From NCBI GenBank assembly GCA_028673005.1, contig CM054117.1, positions 35,790,061 to 35,854,060 on the forward strand: a stretch of DNA of 64,000 nucleotides, read 5' to 3'. Origin of the DNA: Tanypteryx hageni (Eukaryota > Arthropoda > Insecta > Odonata > Petaluridae). This document shows positions 35,901-45,029 of this stretch, one piece after another; positions within the stretch are counted from its first letter, which is position 1, and the number at the start of each line of letters is the position of its first letter. A program made the position numbers and the translations under genes. Under the pieces are notes generated by a model that was not told the origin of the DNA, did no database searches, and saw only the letters and a list, made by a program, of their open reading frames with translations.

Positions 35901-38900
35901 ATTATGAGAACTTCACTTGAACGTTTTTCTTACATGTATGTTATATTTGCTGCTCAGTGCAGGGAAATCCCCTCATAGTCTCGCATCTGGGGAATCCCAT
36001 AGTAATGGCCAAGGTGTATGGGAAAAACTCATGTCTGTAAGTCATCCAGACATTATATTGCTATTAAATAGAAATTTTTTTGAAACAATTTAAATTTAAC
36101 AGGACAGTACTGTAATAGAAAATATATTCATTCCCATAATTTTGATGGAATTTATTGAAGTATTCTTTTTAAATAGATATCCATAATAAAAATCCTCCAT
36201 TACATATAATTTTTACTGAGCCCTATGTAATATTTTGTGAACCTCTTGGGGGTTCGCAATCCGCCGAATGGGAACCACTGCTGTAGGGTATGATTTGTAT
36301 GGCACCTCCCTCCCCTTCCCCTCCAAGGTATCACAATTCTGGCACCGAGGTGCACATCCTCAACATCCCTTTTGTATGTGTATCAAATTTAGTCTCTATG
36401 TTTCTTGGTTCAACATTGATATTGGTGGACGATTCAACAAAATTGGTCAATTGGTTTGCAGCATTTTCCTACTTTTGACGGTTTTTCGAGTTCACCATAA
36501 GTTTTTCATAGCAACGGACATTAGCCCGGAAGAGGACACTAGTAGATCGCGGGTAGAACCAATTAGCGTTCGCGAGTGGAACGCAATCTACCGGCACCTG
36601 ACTGCAAACGGCGTTAGTTGCGAGCCGACAACGTCGCCATGAGGGGAAGCAGTGCAGGAGAGGGGAAGAGCGAGATAAGACGTGGGAAGAGAGAGCGAAG
36701 ACAGCGGAGCGAACGCAGCTGTGGGAAAGGTGATCTGCGAGTCGAACCCTTTGGCATATCATTTGTGATTCAAGTGGACATTTCTAATAAGTATTGTACT
36801 ATATTTGTGTTTTGTATTATGTCACTGCAATATAATATAATATATATATAATATATAATAAATTTTTCTGTGAAAACTTACCGTAGGCTTTTTCAGCTGT
36901 CTTCTGTTGCTCAGGTAAATAATAGTATAGCATTCCAGCCCACGATATTACTGTCACAATAGTATTATATAATCGCTCCCAGAAATTCATCTTAGTCAAG
37001 TATGGCATCACAGGAAATGCAAAAACAGATGGCATTGTTCTTGCTCCTGTTACTAAATCAGTCCAAGGGCCTATTCCGAAGGCTGTCATTCCCACTACAG
37101 GAATCTATTAGAAAGAGATTAATCAACATTTTATAGGCCTAGAGAGCAAATACAAAAAAGTGATTCATTATTATTTATTAAAATAATTTGTAGCTTTATT
37201 TGTGGAGTAACTGACATTTTAATGCAATTTTGAAATGAAAATAGGTATTATTAAGCCGAGATTATCTTAAGTTGTTTGTTAATTTGGTACTTAGGTATTA
37301 ACGATCCTACACTAGCACAGTGCCCCAAAGGGCAAGATATGAAAGTACAAGGTGTTGAAAGTGGCGAGATATGAAACATGGAGCTAACGTAGAGCTTTGG
37401 GCGGAAGGCCATATATTTGTTTTTCTTGAATGGAGATTGAATGCCTATGGTGTCCTTTTCAAACCAATGGCACCCTCCATGCCAGTGGAAATTGGGTGCT
37501 CGAAAAGTAAAGTATACTAATTCTCTTTTTGAGTTGAAGTTTCGATGTTAGCAATACGTAGTTTGAATATACGTGCTATGTATTTGGAATGGACGTGTAT
37601 ATGTTTCCTCCATGTGCGTTCCCATCTTGCCACTTTAAGCGACTTGTAGTTCCATATCTTGCCCCTTGGGACACTGTGCAAGAGTAGGATAGTTAATACC
37701 TAAGTACCATTAATTTTTATATTTGTATATGACAACTAAATGAATAATATAGCAGTTTCTCTTCATCTTATACATTTTAAAATTTCATGCAAACCAGTCG
37801 AATATCTGATTTTGATCAAAATAAGATTAGCAGAGAAATGGAAAAGTACTTACCTTGGTTCCGCCTCCAAAATGATGTAAGTACAAGTACATACAGTCAT
37901 TTAAAACTGTCTCCACTAAGATGAGATCAAAAGAGTCTCTAGGCATATTTAGCAACTCTTTTGCAGCATTGGTATTGATCTGATGTCTGCATGTTTCTAA
38001 GCCCCATTGCCATACTGCTTTTAGTGTGTCAACTGGGCCATCATTCACCATATCCTCCAAGTCAAGTACTTCTTGAACCACTTCATAAGAGCCCTAAAAT
38101 GACATATTAGCATATCTTCCACTTTCCATTTAAAATTTCTATGATAATTAAAAAAATACTTATGTAAACATGCTCCCAAAAAAGTTGTAAAGGTCTATTG
38201 GACCTTACTGCCCATAAAAAATCAAATACTCATGCAGAAAAAAGTTTAGAATTCCTCAAAAATTAGTGTATCCAACAGAACTAATATGAACATCACAAAT
38301 GCAAATAATTTTCTAAGAAAGATCGGTCACATAAAGAATTTTTAAAATACTATATCAATTAAGGAACAATCATTGGGAATAGCAAATAAATTATGTGAAA
38401 TATTTGAAAAATATTTTTCACTAACTTATGAAAACAGTATTATACACCTGGCCCTCCCATAACACATGTTCTTACAACATGGATTTGCTATAACACAGCT
38501 TTGTTTTAATACCAAAAACTCAGACACCACAGATTATGGTTTGCATTAATATGGTTTTCTCAGGCTTAAGATGTGAAATTCAAGTTTGCCAATCATGGAA
38601 GCGATATTCTGGAAGACCTGATTGATTTGTTAATAAGCTTGGATAACTGATGACAAAAACAGTTCACTCATGGTTTTCTCAGTGATAGGTTCTATTCATG
38701 CTCTCTCTTCTCTTAAATTTTTGTTTATTTTGTTGATATTCATGCATTAACTTCTTTGTTACTCTTTGTATTTTAATACATATTATGAAGAAATCCAGGA
38801 ATACAGTAACTCAAGAATTAAAGTTTGATATCAATCAAAAATTAGAAAAGGGAGAGACTACTATGTTTCTTAGGCATACATATATATAATGTGAACGACC

Positions 38901-40915
38901 AAGAAAAAGTGCAATAAAGAAGAACACCAAAAAAATTAAGAGGATCTATAACTCAGGCATTCTGAAGGGTAATGGAACACAACACCTCTTTTACTATAAA
39001 AAACCGCGTTCATAACATGGATTCATATTACATAGCACATTTTCTGAACACATCCCCAATGTTATAGTATTATTATGATTATTTTGGATTTATACAAATT
39101 TGAGGATAACAAGGAATGTTTTCAGGTGTTACTCACAGATATTAATGAAATGCTACACACTTATACAAAGGTCAAAAATATTAGACACTAATTTTATTTA
39201 ACAGTTATTACCTGAAACATCCTTCTAAAGATTACCCTCAAATGGCTTTTGGATGAATAACTTCCAAACTATGGAAGAAATGAAAATGCATTCAACACAA
39301 ATTTATTTTAGTATTAAACTGTCTATACAATTGTGTGCAACATTTTTTAAAATAATTTTTATGCCTAATTTGTGTTTGATGAACCTTATTTTGAAAGAAC
39401 AGTTTTTTGCTAATGGCAAAAATTATGACAATTATATTCTGAATACTAGTGCCAAATATTTCTGTCAAAATATGTTGCAAAGAGTAATTGTGATGATTAA
39501 AGTGGTTGCTCAGCCCCTGTTATGACTATCAGGCATGTACAGGTATGTATATTTCTAGTTAAGGTATAAAAAGAGATTTGAAACTTGAAGATATATAGGT
39601 ATGTACACTAGCTGTGTGACCTGGTTTTGCCCGGGTGTGATTCAGGATTGCACCTGCCCCTCTTTCACTCATCCCTCACACCACCCACATGTCCCTCTTT
39701 CACTCACCCCTCCCACCGCCTGCCAAATGTCATAAAGTAGCATAGGAAAATGAGTGTTCGCGGAAATATCGCCATATCTTTGAAACAGCATATGTTAGAA
39801 GAATAAAATGAAGCCTAAAACCTCTTCGAGATTCCGCTTAATCTTTCAGTGAATGTTTTGTGAAAATCAGTCAAGTAAATTCAGAGATCTCGCATTGCAA
39901 ACTTTCAAACTCATCTATCATTAAGCTTATTATATATTTATAGATTATTTGTTAAGATAACAGAATCTGTTCATAAATGTGGACAAATGTACATAATTTA
40001 TTAGTGAGAATATAGGTATTGTAAATGTTAATGAGTTGATCATGCTAATAAAGTTAAGAAAGTAACATAACATCAAAAATATTATTTTAACCACAATAAC
40101 AATGATAGTAATCTCAACAATGATACTGAAAATGAAATACCATAATAACATAACAGTGACTGGGAGTCGACTGCCAGTCACTGTTGAGACAGTTTTTGCC
40201 CCTGAAGATGCCCACCTTGTGGGCGAAATGCATTGGGTGTTGTAACCCTCTAATTGTTTGGCTAAAGGAGTACTTTACCTTTAATAATGATACTTAAAAT
40301 GAAATACCATAATAAGAGCTGCATGGCAACTTCAAGAACTTATAATCACTCTTTGCAACATGTTTCAATAGAAATATTTTGTAGATATGTATTTAGAATG
40401 AAAATCTTGACAGAATATTTAATACCAAACACTCTTTGCATTAAATACTTATTCATAACTCCCATAACTTGGAAGTTACTTATCTGAAAGCAGTTTGAGG
40501 GAAATATTTAGGGACTGGTGTCACCTCCTAAAACCACATAACAACCAATACACACACCTAAAACAGTTTCATCAATTTTTTATTGCAGCAATTGAAACAC
40601 CTTCCTTTTAAGATAGGGAAATTTATTATAAGTAGCTAATTTTATAAATATCCATTATTACATCTATTAACTAATTGATTGCCAAATCACCTCTAAATTT
40701 AGATGTTTCAAATTTGGAACTGGCTGTTTTTCAGGATCTGGGCTTAGAACAGTCATTTGGTGTCCTCTTTTGGCCAAGGCTAAAATTAGTGCACGGTTCC
40801 AAATATGGTGACTTCGGGATGGAGTTGGTACTATAGCCAATATTCTTGCAGTATCAGCTAATCCAGATAATACTGCTAAAGCAGCCAGGGCACTTAAAAA
40901 CCACTTAGTGTACAT
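19880..40915 (-). CDS. UDP-glycosyltransferase gene B, complete (7 exons, 532 aa)
   Basis: Exons 40915-40691, 38093-37854, 37104-36882, 28499-28348, 26643-26412, 26290-26071 and 20186-19880 all have GT-AG borders and compatible phases; together 1599 bp with one stop. The usual insect UGT length is about 520 aa. Features: signal peptide about 4-20, catalytic His36 in SHH, acceptor-substrate domain in exons 1-4, WLPQEDVLG at 350-358, UGT signature FVSHGGLLSTQEA...FFADQ at 365-393 (UDP-sugar binding), membrane helix about 485-508, and a C-terminal KKQR that fits the KKXX ER-retention signal. The enzyme should sit in the ER membrane with its active site in the lumen and glycosylate small lipophilic compounds. 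The second catalytic acid is less certain (FDLILVE, 130-136). Introns 3 and 6 (8.4 and 5.9 kb) are full of transposons, yet the frame is intact, which suggests a functional gene. Sugar donor and substrate cannot be read from sequence. Confidence 0.92.
20187..20724. other. UGT-B intron 6, 3' part
   Basis: No gene. The block around 20440-20520 (TATAAGATCTCCTGTGGTAT) looks like a decayed transposon end but could not be paired. Confidence 0.4.
20725..22646. mobile_element. 1.9-kb element with 19-bp terminal inverted repeats, in UGT-B intron 6
   Basis: The left end CACCTTTTTGAACTTCGCG is mirrored at the right (revcomp CACCTTTTTGAACTTTGCG), 18 of 19 matching. CGCG-rich subterminal stretches (AGTTCGCGAC, TTCGCGTCAT) lie inside both ends. 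An RTE fragment (21104-21925) is inserted within it. No own transposase was recognised, and the target duplication is unclear. Confidence 0.5.
21104..21925 (-). mobile_element. RTE-type LINE, truncated C-terminal part
   Basis: Reading leftwards from about 21900, decayed frames correspond to the region after the RT catalytic motif of the plus-strand element at 24730-25960 (NTEKSKVIRI and TDEIRTRI-like blocks). The last part is intact: LRRIGEKRMIIQIIRKRKAN, then GKLDGKRERGRKRFQ. The 3' end is the trinucleotide tail (minus-strand ATGATGATG at 21105-21118) typical of RTE elements. It is 5'-truncated, and the plus-strand 158-residue frame here is a shadow. Confidence 0.75.
22743..23450. mobile_element. 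'GGAGAAAGT' family element, forward orientation
   Basis: Begins CTGATATGGCCACCACATGA followed by CTTTCTCCATA, ends CTACGTATGGAGAAAGTAAA. It is collinear with the reverse complement of 13938-14633. Intronic, non-coding. Confidence 0.65.
23452..23640. mobile_element. Second, truncated 'GGAGAAAGT' unit in tandem
   Basis: Repeats only the last about 190 bp of the family (ACTCCCGGTTCACCGATTTT to ATGAAGAAAGTAAAAAC), directly after the full unit. The arrangement suggests nested insertion or unequal recombination. Confidence 0.6.
23866..24212. mobile_element. Fold-back member of the 'GGAGAAAGT' family
   Basis: The left arm opens GATGTGGCCACCACATGACT and the right arm closes with the mirror AGTCATGTGGTGGCCACATC at about 24142. 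Arms of roughly 100 bp enclose the AGCCTTCTGATATTGGATAT segment. A second terminus, TATATGGAGAAAGTAAAAA, follows at 24190-24210. Open frames on both strands come from the inverted symmetry. Confidence 0.6.
24730..25960 (+). mobile_element. RTE-clade LINE reverse transcriptase, frameshifted
   Basis: The first frame (24766-25263) has ELKKGKATGSDGIPAEALK and DYRTISLLSHTLKIITRIL. After a +1 shift near 25240 the second frame continues with VCFVDWQKAFDIVNW (start upstream of 25376), VRQGCYLSPTLFNIY and YVDD (25634-25645, RT catalytic pair), then NTEKSKVIRI and HYQYLGSII. The order and motifs fit RTE/BovB-type elements. The endonuclease is missing and the frame decays after 25915. It lies antisense in UGT-B intron 6. 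Confidence 0.88.
26071..26290 (-). CDS. UGT-B exon 6 (UGT signature)
   Basis: The 220-bp exon reads HPKTLAFVSHGGLLSTQEA then YHGVPVVGVPFFADQHTN and ends INNP plus AG before GTAAAT (phase 2). It holds the UDP-sugar-binding signature. Confidence 0.93.
26412..26643 (-). CDS. UGT-B exon 5
   Basis: The 232-bp exon reads DIQTFLDGSEKGAIFFSLGS at its start and VLLRKWLPQEDVL plus G at its end. The GAIFFSLGSN strand and WLPQ motif are typical of the donor-binding domain. It is separated from exon 6 by a short 121-bp intron. Confidence 0.93.
26878..27456. mobile_element. TA-flanked MITE in UGT-B intron 4 (same family as 19219-19694)
   Basis: The left end CTGAATTTACCCGAATCTAA mirrors the right end CTTGGATTCGGGTAAACATGG. 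TA flanks are at 26876-26877 and 27457-27458. The right half (27165-27390) is unusually CpG-rich, with many variants of an AATTCGTCGCG-like word. Confidence 0.7.
28348..28499 (-). CDS. UGT-B exon 4
   Basis: The 152-bp exon translates QPLPPLQEIASNISLILVNN then GPQAELPGIVEVGS and PPNPLSK, joining in phase to exon 3 (AYG|Q) and exon 5 (SK|DIQ). The NISLILVNNHYAINGP block is a conserved UGT helix-strand. It is an easily missed exon because no start codon lies inside its frame. Confidence 0.92.
28920..29445 (+). pseudogene. Mariner-like transposase remnant
   Basis: Broken frames read SNVDQFFYIEGIVHLIFV and GKRVNK, then FDWIASLFTAHYHT and THHVTSSCS, the eroded form of the mariner segments around the second and third catalytic acids. 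They continue to a final part with NVYRCGNTVG and TILKW. Several stops are present. It is located in UGT-B intron 3, antisense to the gene. Confidence 0.7.
29630..30310 (+). pseudogene. LINE endonuclease (APE-type) fragment split by a TA repeat
   Basis: The 5' part reads NKIEQLDIFIEEAPAVLVL and SEHGL. The 3' part after the microsatellite reads DFNVNMLV, TLPTRITNNTASCIDDI and LSDHLA. These correspond to the E, DFN and SDH catalytic blocks of jockey/CR1-like endonucleases. It could belong to the same LINE type as the fragment at 1-550. Stops and a (TA)n expansion interrupt it. Confidence 0.7.
29864..29929. repeat. (TA)n microsatellite
   Basis: About 32 TA units inside the LINE endonuclease fragment. 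Confidence 0.95.
30324..30480. mobile_element. hAT-like terminus without a found partner
   Basis: CAGCGCTTCTCAAACTATGC followed by TTCGCGACACATCAGTGTGT has the look of a hAT left end with subterminal repeats (GTGTGTCGCAAG). No matching right end with an 8-bp duplication could be assigned. Confidence 0.4.
31201..31487. mobile_element. Inverted-dimer insertion with 13-bp target duplication and hammerhead-like core
   Basis: TTATACCTAAATG occurs exactly at 31188-31200 and 31488-31500, bounding a 287-bp insertion. The insertion is almost entirely a palindrome: left arm up to 31320, 8-nt loop GTTCAACT, right arm 31329 to about 31450, apparently without mismatch. A 37-nt single-copy tail follows. 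Each arm carries CCTGAAGATGCCCAC-TTA-GTGGGCGAAATGC, which resembles a hammerhead core (CUGANGA, stem II, GAAA). A relative lies at 40149-40285. Variable target duplications, inverted partial dimers and hammerhead motifs are known for terminal repeats of Penelope-like elements, and I infer that origin. It lies in UGT-B intron 3. Confidence 0.75.
31621..34056 (+). pseudogene. hAT transposase of the ZMYM1-like type, broken
   Basis: Collinear fragments: KKKLSGAEYKRRRK at the start; a TTF-type zinc-finger region with WLIYSPSTNSIYCFCCKIF; FSIVLDCTPDSSHVEQLTFI with the catalytic-region Asp; GEGYDNGSNMNGKYIGLQ; SDMRWESR; and a C-terminal hAT dimerisation part with TFPAAAALRTR and VSTGEKSFSKLKIIKNY. 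The order matches ZMYM1-like proteins (DUF4371 and hAT C-terminal domain). Stops or shifts occur near 31678, 32174, 32658 and 33133, and about 200 bp of foreign or scrambled sequence separates the last two parts. Terminal repeats were not identified. It is on the opposite strand to UGT-B, in its intron 3. Confidence 0.82.
34688..34745. repeat. Perfect 26-bp hairpin with 6-nt loop
   Basis: The arm AGGGCCGTTCCTGGCGCATT continues GGCTGC, then loop ACACAG, then the exact reverse complement. The GC-rich stem stands out in AT-rich intron. It may be two transposon terminal repeats fused after internal deletion. Confidence 0.85.
35019..36280 (+). pseudogene. hAT transposase of the ZBED5/SCAND3-like type, internally deleted
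   Basis: An ATG at 35019 starts MDKFLIKKARNDEESAS, the usual N-terminus of this family. After stops, the frame at 35254-35560 gives LTLAEKEELIEVSSDTTLK, FWFSLKIEYP and ALDILLPFSTSYLCETAFS, the hAT C-terminal dimerisation domain. The DNA-binding and catalytic middle is missing. A hAT-like right end (CGAATGGGAACCACTG) is at 36265-36280. The left end was not identified with certainty. Confidence 0.7.
36500..36745. other. GC-rich islet of unknown origin
   Basis: Conspicuously richer in G+C than its surroundings, with purine-rich GGGAAGAGAGAGCG-type sequence. It stops close to the duplication breakpoint at 36858. Possibly a fragment of an LTR or of a host 5' UTR; there is no coding evidence. Confidence 0.35.
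36882..37104 (-). CDS. UGT-B exon 3
   Basis: 223 bp, IPVVGMTAFGIGPWTDLV at the start, ending AAA GCC TAC G before GTAAGT. Compared with gene A: I/L, M/V, V/L and G/V changes. Confidence 0.93.
37285..37709. mobile_element. Intron-2 MITE, copy B (better preserved)
   Basis: 425 bp. Inverted repeats of about 60 bp are still visible: TGGTACTTAGGTATTAACGA and GTGCCCCAAAGGGCAAGATA at the left, mirrored at the right as CTTGCCCCTTGGGACAC and AGTTAATACCTAAGTACCA. TTAATT target duplications are at 37279-37284 and 37710-37715. Confidence 0.82.
37854..38093 (-). CDS. UGT-B exon 2
   Basis: 240 bp, phase 0/0, containing DTLKAVWQWGLETCRHQ, NMPRDSFDLILVE and TVLNDCMYLYLHHFGGGTK. It lies in the acceptor-binding domain and differs from gene A by 16 bases. 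Confidence 0.93.
39606..39943. repeat. Dispersed repeat with short TA tail, copy B
   Basis: Counterpart of 3506-3888; the TA tract here is only TATATATTTATA. Confidence 0.55.
40149..40285. mobile_element. Hammerhead-like terminal-repeat insertion with 30-bp target duplication
   Basis: A 30-bp segment of the intron (from AATGATACTGAAAATGAAAT) is present at 40119-40148 and again, with one change, at 40286-40315; copy A has it once near 4064. The 137-bp insert holds CCCCTGAAGATGCCCAC-CTT-GTGGGCGAAATGC and TTTGGCTAAAGGAGT, homologous to one arm of the palindrome at 31201-31487. It starts with a short fold-back (CAGTGACTGG...CCAGTCACTG), so it also looks like an inverted dimer with a strongly truncated first arm. 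It inserted after the segmental duplication. Confidence 0.8.
40691..40915 (-). CDS. UGT-B exon 1 (start codon, signal peptide)
   Basis: 225 bp, MYTKWFLSALAALAVLSG onward, identical to gene A except Tyr2. An acceptor (CACAATTCCAG) lies 2 bp before the ATG, so the 5' UTR is split by an intron. Confidence 0.93.
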
Positions 40916-40934
40916 TTCTGGAATTGTGAAAAGA

Positions 40935-41385
40935 TATGAACAGGTATAAGTTGAATAAACTGGTATTAGACATTCAAAGACATCATAGTTTTTAAAACAA
41001 TTAAAATTTTAAACTGGTTGGATCAAACTAATTAAAATTGAATTTCATAGCTGGAAAATAATTCCACCAATTATTATTCCTGAGCATCAAGAGAGATGTT
41101 CTCTCATATAATGCTACTATAATTATCTATGCTTCACAAAAACCCATTTTAAAATGTCAGACTATATTAATATTCAAGAATATTAATATTACCAAGTTAT
41201 GATTTTTTATCCAAGGAAATTGTCATGCATTAAATTTAAATGATTGAAATAATGATGCATTAATATCATTATATTGCTATGAATAATTACCAAAAGTAGG
41301 GTATTGATTAAAAATGCGGTGTTTGTCAATCTTAAATCAAGTCCATGTAAGTGATGGAGCAGGTGTGTTCCATTAATAAAATCAC
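40935..41385. other. About 450 bp present only in copy B, upstream of the UGT-B start
   Basis: Copy A joins directly at about 4717 where B has this extra AT-rich block. No terminal repeats or target duplication were recognised, so it is either an insertion in B or a deletion in A. It lies in the 5' UTR intron. Confidence 0.55.
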
Positions 41386-42038
41386 GAAAGTTTACTGGAG
41401 CTGTTTATCTTATGTGTTCAATAATAAAGATTGATAACTAATCAGGCAATTTATTATGCAAATGAAAAAATTTGTAATGATTATATTTTTTTAATGTCTT
41501 GATCATGAAAGATAATAAAGTCACTGTTAGAAAGTTATAATATTCATCTAAATAAAACTATAATAATAATAATTCAACTTGTTATAGTCATGTGTAGTTG
41601 CTTAAATCCACTGTCACTAATTGTTATGGGCTTGGTACCATGTCCTCGATCAAGCTACACAACATTATAAAATCATGACGTTTTTAAATATGTATCTTTT
41701 ATCCCCCTTACAACTATACACCTACAAAAACATTTTAAATTAGCACGAAATTAGATTAGACGAGAGGGTGTCACAGTCGAACAAATATTTCAGATGTACA
41801 CACTTGGTGTATCCAAAAATACTTTCATGGATTTTGCTTGAATGAGAAAATACCCAGAAAAGATTTTCTATATTAACAGTAAGCCTTCTCGTCTGCACAA
41901 TTTCGGCACTCAAAGATCATAATTACGATTTGCACTAGATGACTCATTGATAGGCGATGGGGCAATGAGGAATAAACCTTAATCAGCAAAAAAATTACAG
42001 GACTAATTTGAAAGAGGGAAGAATAAGAGAGACCTTAC

Positions 42039-42166
42039 CCGATAGTTTAACTTTCCTTGCGTTTCCACTTGAGATACAGAATGAAACATTTCATTGCATT
42101 AATTATCGCCCTAATGTTCTCCAGCGGCGGTGAAACTACATCGCGATAATCCATAATAATTGCCAT
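42039..42166 (-). other. Candidate upstream exon of UGT-B, short frame with earlier stop
   Basis: Counterpart of 5382-5509 with the same ATG and the same GTAAGG donor, but the frame ends after 39 codons at AAG GAA AGT TAA. This fits a 5' leader exon with an upstream ORF better than a protein-coding exon. Confidence 0.3.
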
Positions 42167-44000
42167 CGTGCCCAAGATAACCCGACAACTAACATTTACG
42201 ATACTTCAGCGACAACGCCCCTGAAAAAACAGTTGCGTCGAGCATCGTCGTGAATCCGGTCATCTCCTCGCTACATCGATGTCACATGTAAAGGAACGAA
42301 TCGGATATTCGGACCCGTTCCCGATTGATCTATCCCATCCTGCTCTCTTGTCGCTCGTTTTTCGGCCCCACAAATTCCCTCCACTATGCATTCACGGTCT
42401 CCATCCAAGACAGAAGGGTCATATCGCCAAATTTTCTTTTTTTCCATTGGCGTGACGCTTGATTCGTTTCACGAGGTTGCGATATCGCGCACCCTCTTGG
42501 CGGGAATTCATTTTTTGCTTTACTCCTACCGTATCGCGCGATGTTCATTCAGCGGTGTAAAAATAAACAACGATCGAGGGCTATCATTTCGTGCGTAGCA
42601 CTTAATCAATGTGTCGTTACGCAACGCGCGTACCCGTCGAGTAACGTACCCGAGATTTTTTTCGTCTCATTGAAACCGTTGCCATGACGATTCCGAGGCA
42701 CACTTATTGGCACGCTTCGCAGGAAATTTAACGAGCAAATGGCAAACCGTTGGATCACAAACAAGCACACCGCATTTGCATTTTTTCGAGCGCCAAACAC
42801 GATGGCACTGCGAGGGTACGAATTCGACGAGCCGCTCAATCAGCAAAAATTCCCTCAATCTTCGAGAAAAAAAGAACTTTTCACTTTCACTTCGATCGTT
42901 ACATCATCAGGTGGTAATAAATTATAAAAATCGTTCCATACATATAGGGGGAGAAAGGGGAGGATGGAGACAGGAGGGGTTACACAGAAAACGAATGGAA
43001 GGTAATTAAATAAACTGTTAGGAAAAGGAAGGCGGAATCAAAATAATGTTACAATTCCACATGGTTGAGCCTGACCTCATTCTTGATGTCCCTCAATCTT
43101 ATTTCCGCGGCGATCAACTCCTTCACCATTTTAAACCGATTGACTGCGATTATCGTGTCTGGTCGTTAACGTATATCGAAAAATCTTCACGTTATTCGGC
43201 ACGTCCGAAAGAGAAAACATATCCGCGGAGGAATCCAAACGCGCTGAATACGACTCGTGGTCGACGGTAGCCCTCAAAAGAAAATGACTAAAAATAAAAA
43301 TCGCGACTCGTAACTGCGAAAAACGACGCTGATTTTATCCGTAAGGCCGCCAGCATCCGAAACCCGCGATTAAAACAGTCCGAATCTTTTGGCGGACACT
43401 TTGCCTTGGCCGCAAACATGGAATATAGGTAACGTCAGTATTTTCTCCCTATTATATATTTTTACCTGCGAATTATTTTAACTCCTCCGGTTAGACCCTT
43501 CAGCAAGCCGAAAAATAGAGACCGGGCGGTAATGAAGCCTCCGCCGCCTTTCGTCAGGCGAAATTTTTTAAGAGGCCAGGACGAAGCGACCGAATGGACC
43601 TTTCGTAGGCCTTGCAATGGAACGGCGAATGGTTGGCGAAGTAGGAAGAGAGAGAGAGAGGGAGATATGGGAGCTGACGGGTTAAAGAGAGAGGAGGTGG
43701 AGGTCTGTAGTTCAGTAGGTGGGGAGGGGGAGATGGAGGGGGGGTGGAGATCAGTAGAGAGAGAGAAAGAACTCCTATGATGTAACGCCTATTCATCCGA
43801 AAGAGAGTTACCCGAAGCAACCGCTGCCGGGAGACGCACCGAGGGCGCGGTGCTTACCATCTCTCTTTCATAGCTTCGGTCTCACTCTGCCGGCCATCCG
43901 CGTTCCGTATCGAAGTCCTCGGATCAATTACGAACCTTTTATTTCGGTGGACGCAAAACTCGCTTTCGTGTTCTGTCTTTAATCGGTCTTCCTAATACAC
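42160..44000. promoter_or_regulatory. CpG-rich putative promoter region of UGT-B
   Basis: Counterpart of 5500-7300, with a GA-rich run at 43645-43665 and the conserved minus-strand donor at 43858 (GAGATG|GTAAGC). Regulatory activity is inferred from position and composition only. Confidence 0.4.
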
Positions 44001-45029
44001 GGCGTGAGCGTATCCAAGGCCCCGTCCGGACCTTATCGACGCTTTTCAACAGGTGCAACGACGTAGCGAGTTATACGAGATAAGCGAGGGAGGACAGCAA
44101 TTCATCATTTGTTACAACGATGATTTCATGTATTTTCGCAGCTTTTATTCTTAAAAAAACGTATTGTGTATTCGGTTTGTCCGTCCGTCTGTCTATATGG
44201 ATTTCTGCAATCTGAAAAAACCAAATATTCAGGATATGGCGGATCTAGAATCAGCTGCGTAAAAAGGAACTATATTATGAAGCCGTCGATCTCAACCAAA
44301 GATGTAATCATATAATGACTTCATAATCCTAAAATAAGAAATATACTATTCCTACTTAGTTTAACATAATGAATGACCAATTTTCGTACAGCTTATCGAA
44401 AAATTCAATTGTTTTCAATTACTGGAGGAACTGAAAGAAAAAACGCGCCTTGGGTAATTTGCTCTGCAATTTTTCCCTCACTTGTTTTAAAGTATTTACG
44501 TAATAAATAGTTACCGATCAGCTCCTAATTTTGAAGGTAGTCGTAAGCGGCAGTAATGAAACTAATGACCTTCGGCTCAACTTTGTGAAATCTTGCCATT
44601 ACGTACGACGAAAGAAGAAATATACTTAAACATACTTAATAACTTTTTAAAAAAATCACTTTAATATCACTTACATTTCACTGAATTGTAACATTACCTG
44701 ATGATGTTGTAGGGCAATGAAACTTAGGTAGTATTATAGTGATATTTTACTAACAATAAGTATTTTATTTTCTTCTTTCGTAAATAGCGGAAACTTTTAG
44801 TTTATCCATAAACAGTATAGGAGGAAGTATCGTTTTCGTGAAAAAATCCCTGACCTGGCAAGCCATTAATGGGAACATAAAGTATGCCCCACACTTTTGA
44901 GTGATTCAGCTGTTTTCAGGTTATCAGTGGTTGCGTCATAGAGTGTAGTTTATTTTTTCTTATTCTATGGATCACGATATTTCATAACACAATCGCGAAG
45001 AAATTATTCTATATGTCTAGTATATTACG

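Noticed and set aside
36268..36642. 124-codon frame across the end of a hAT element and the GC-rich islet
   Set aside because: It crosses a transposon terminus and has no recognisable similarity.
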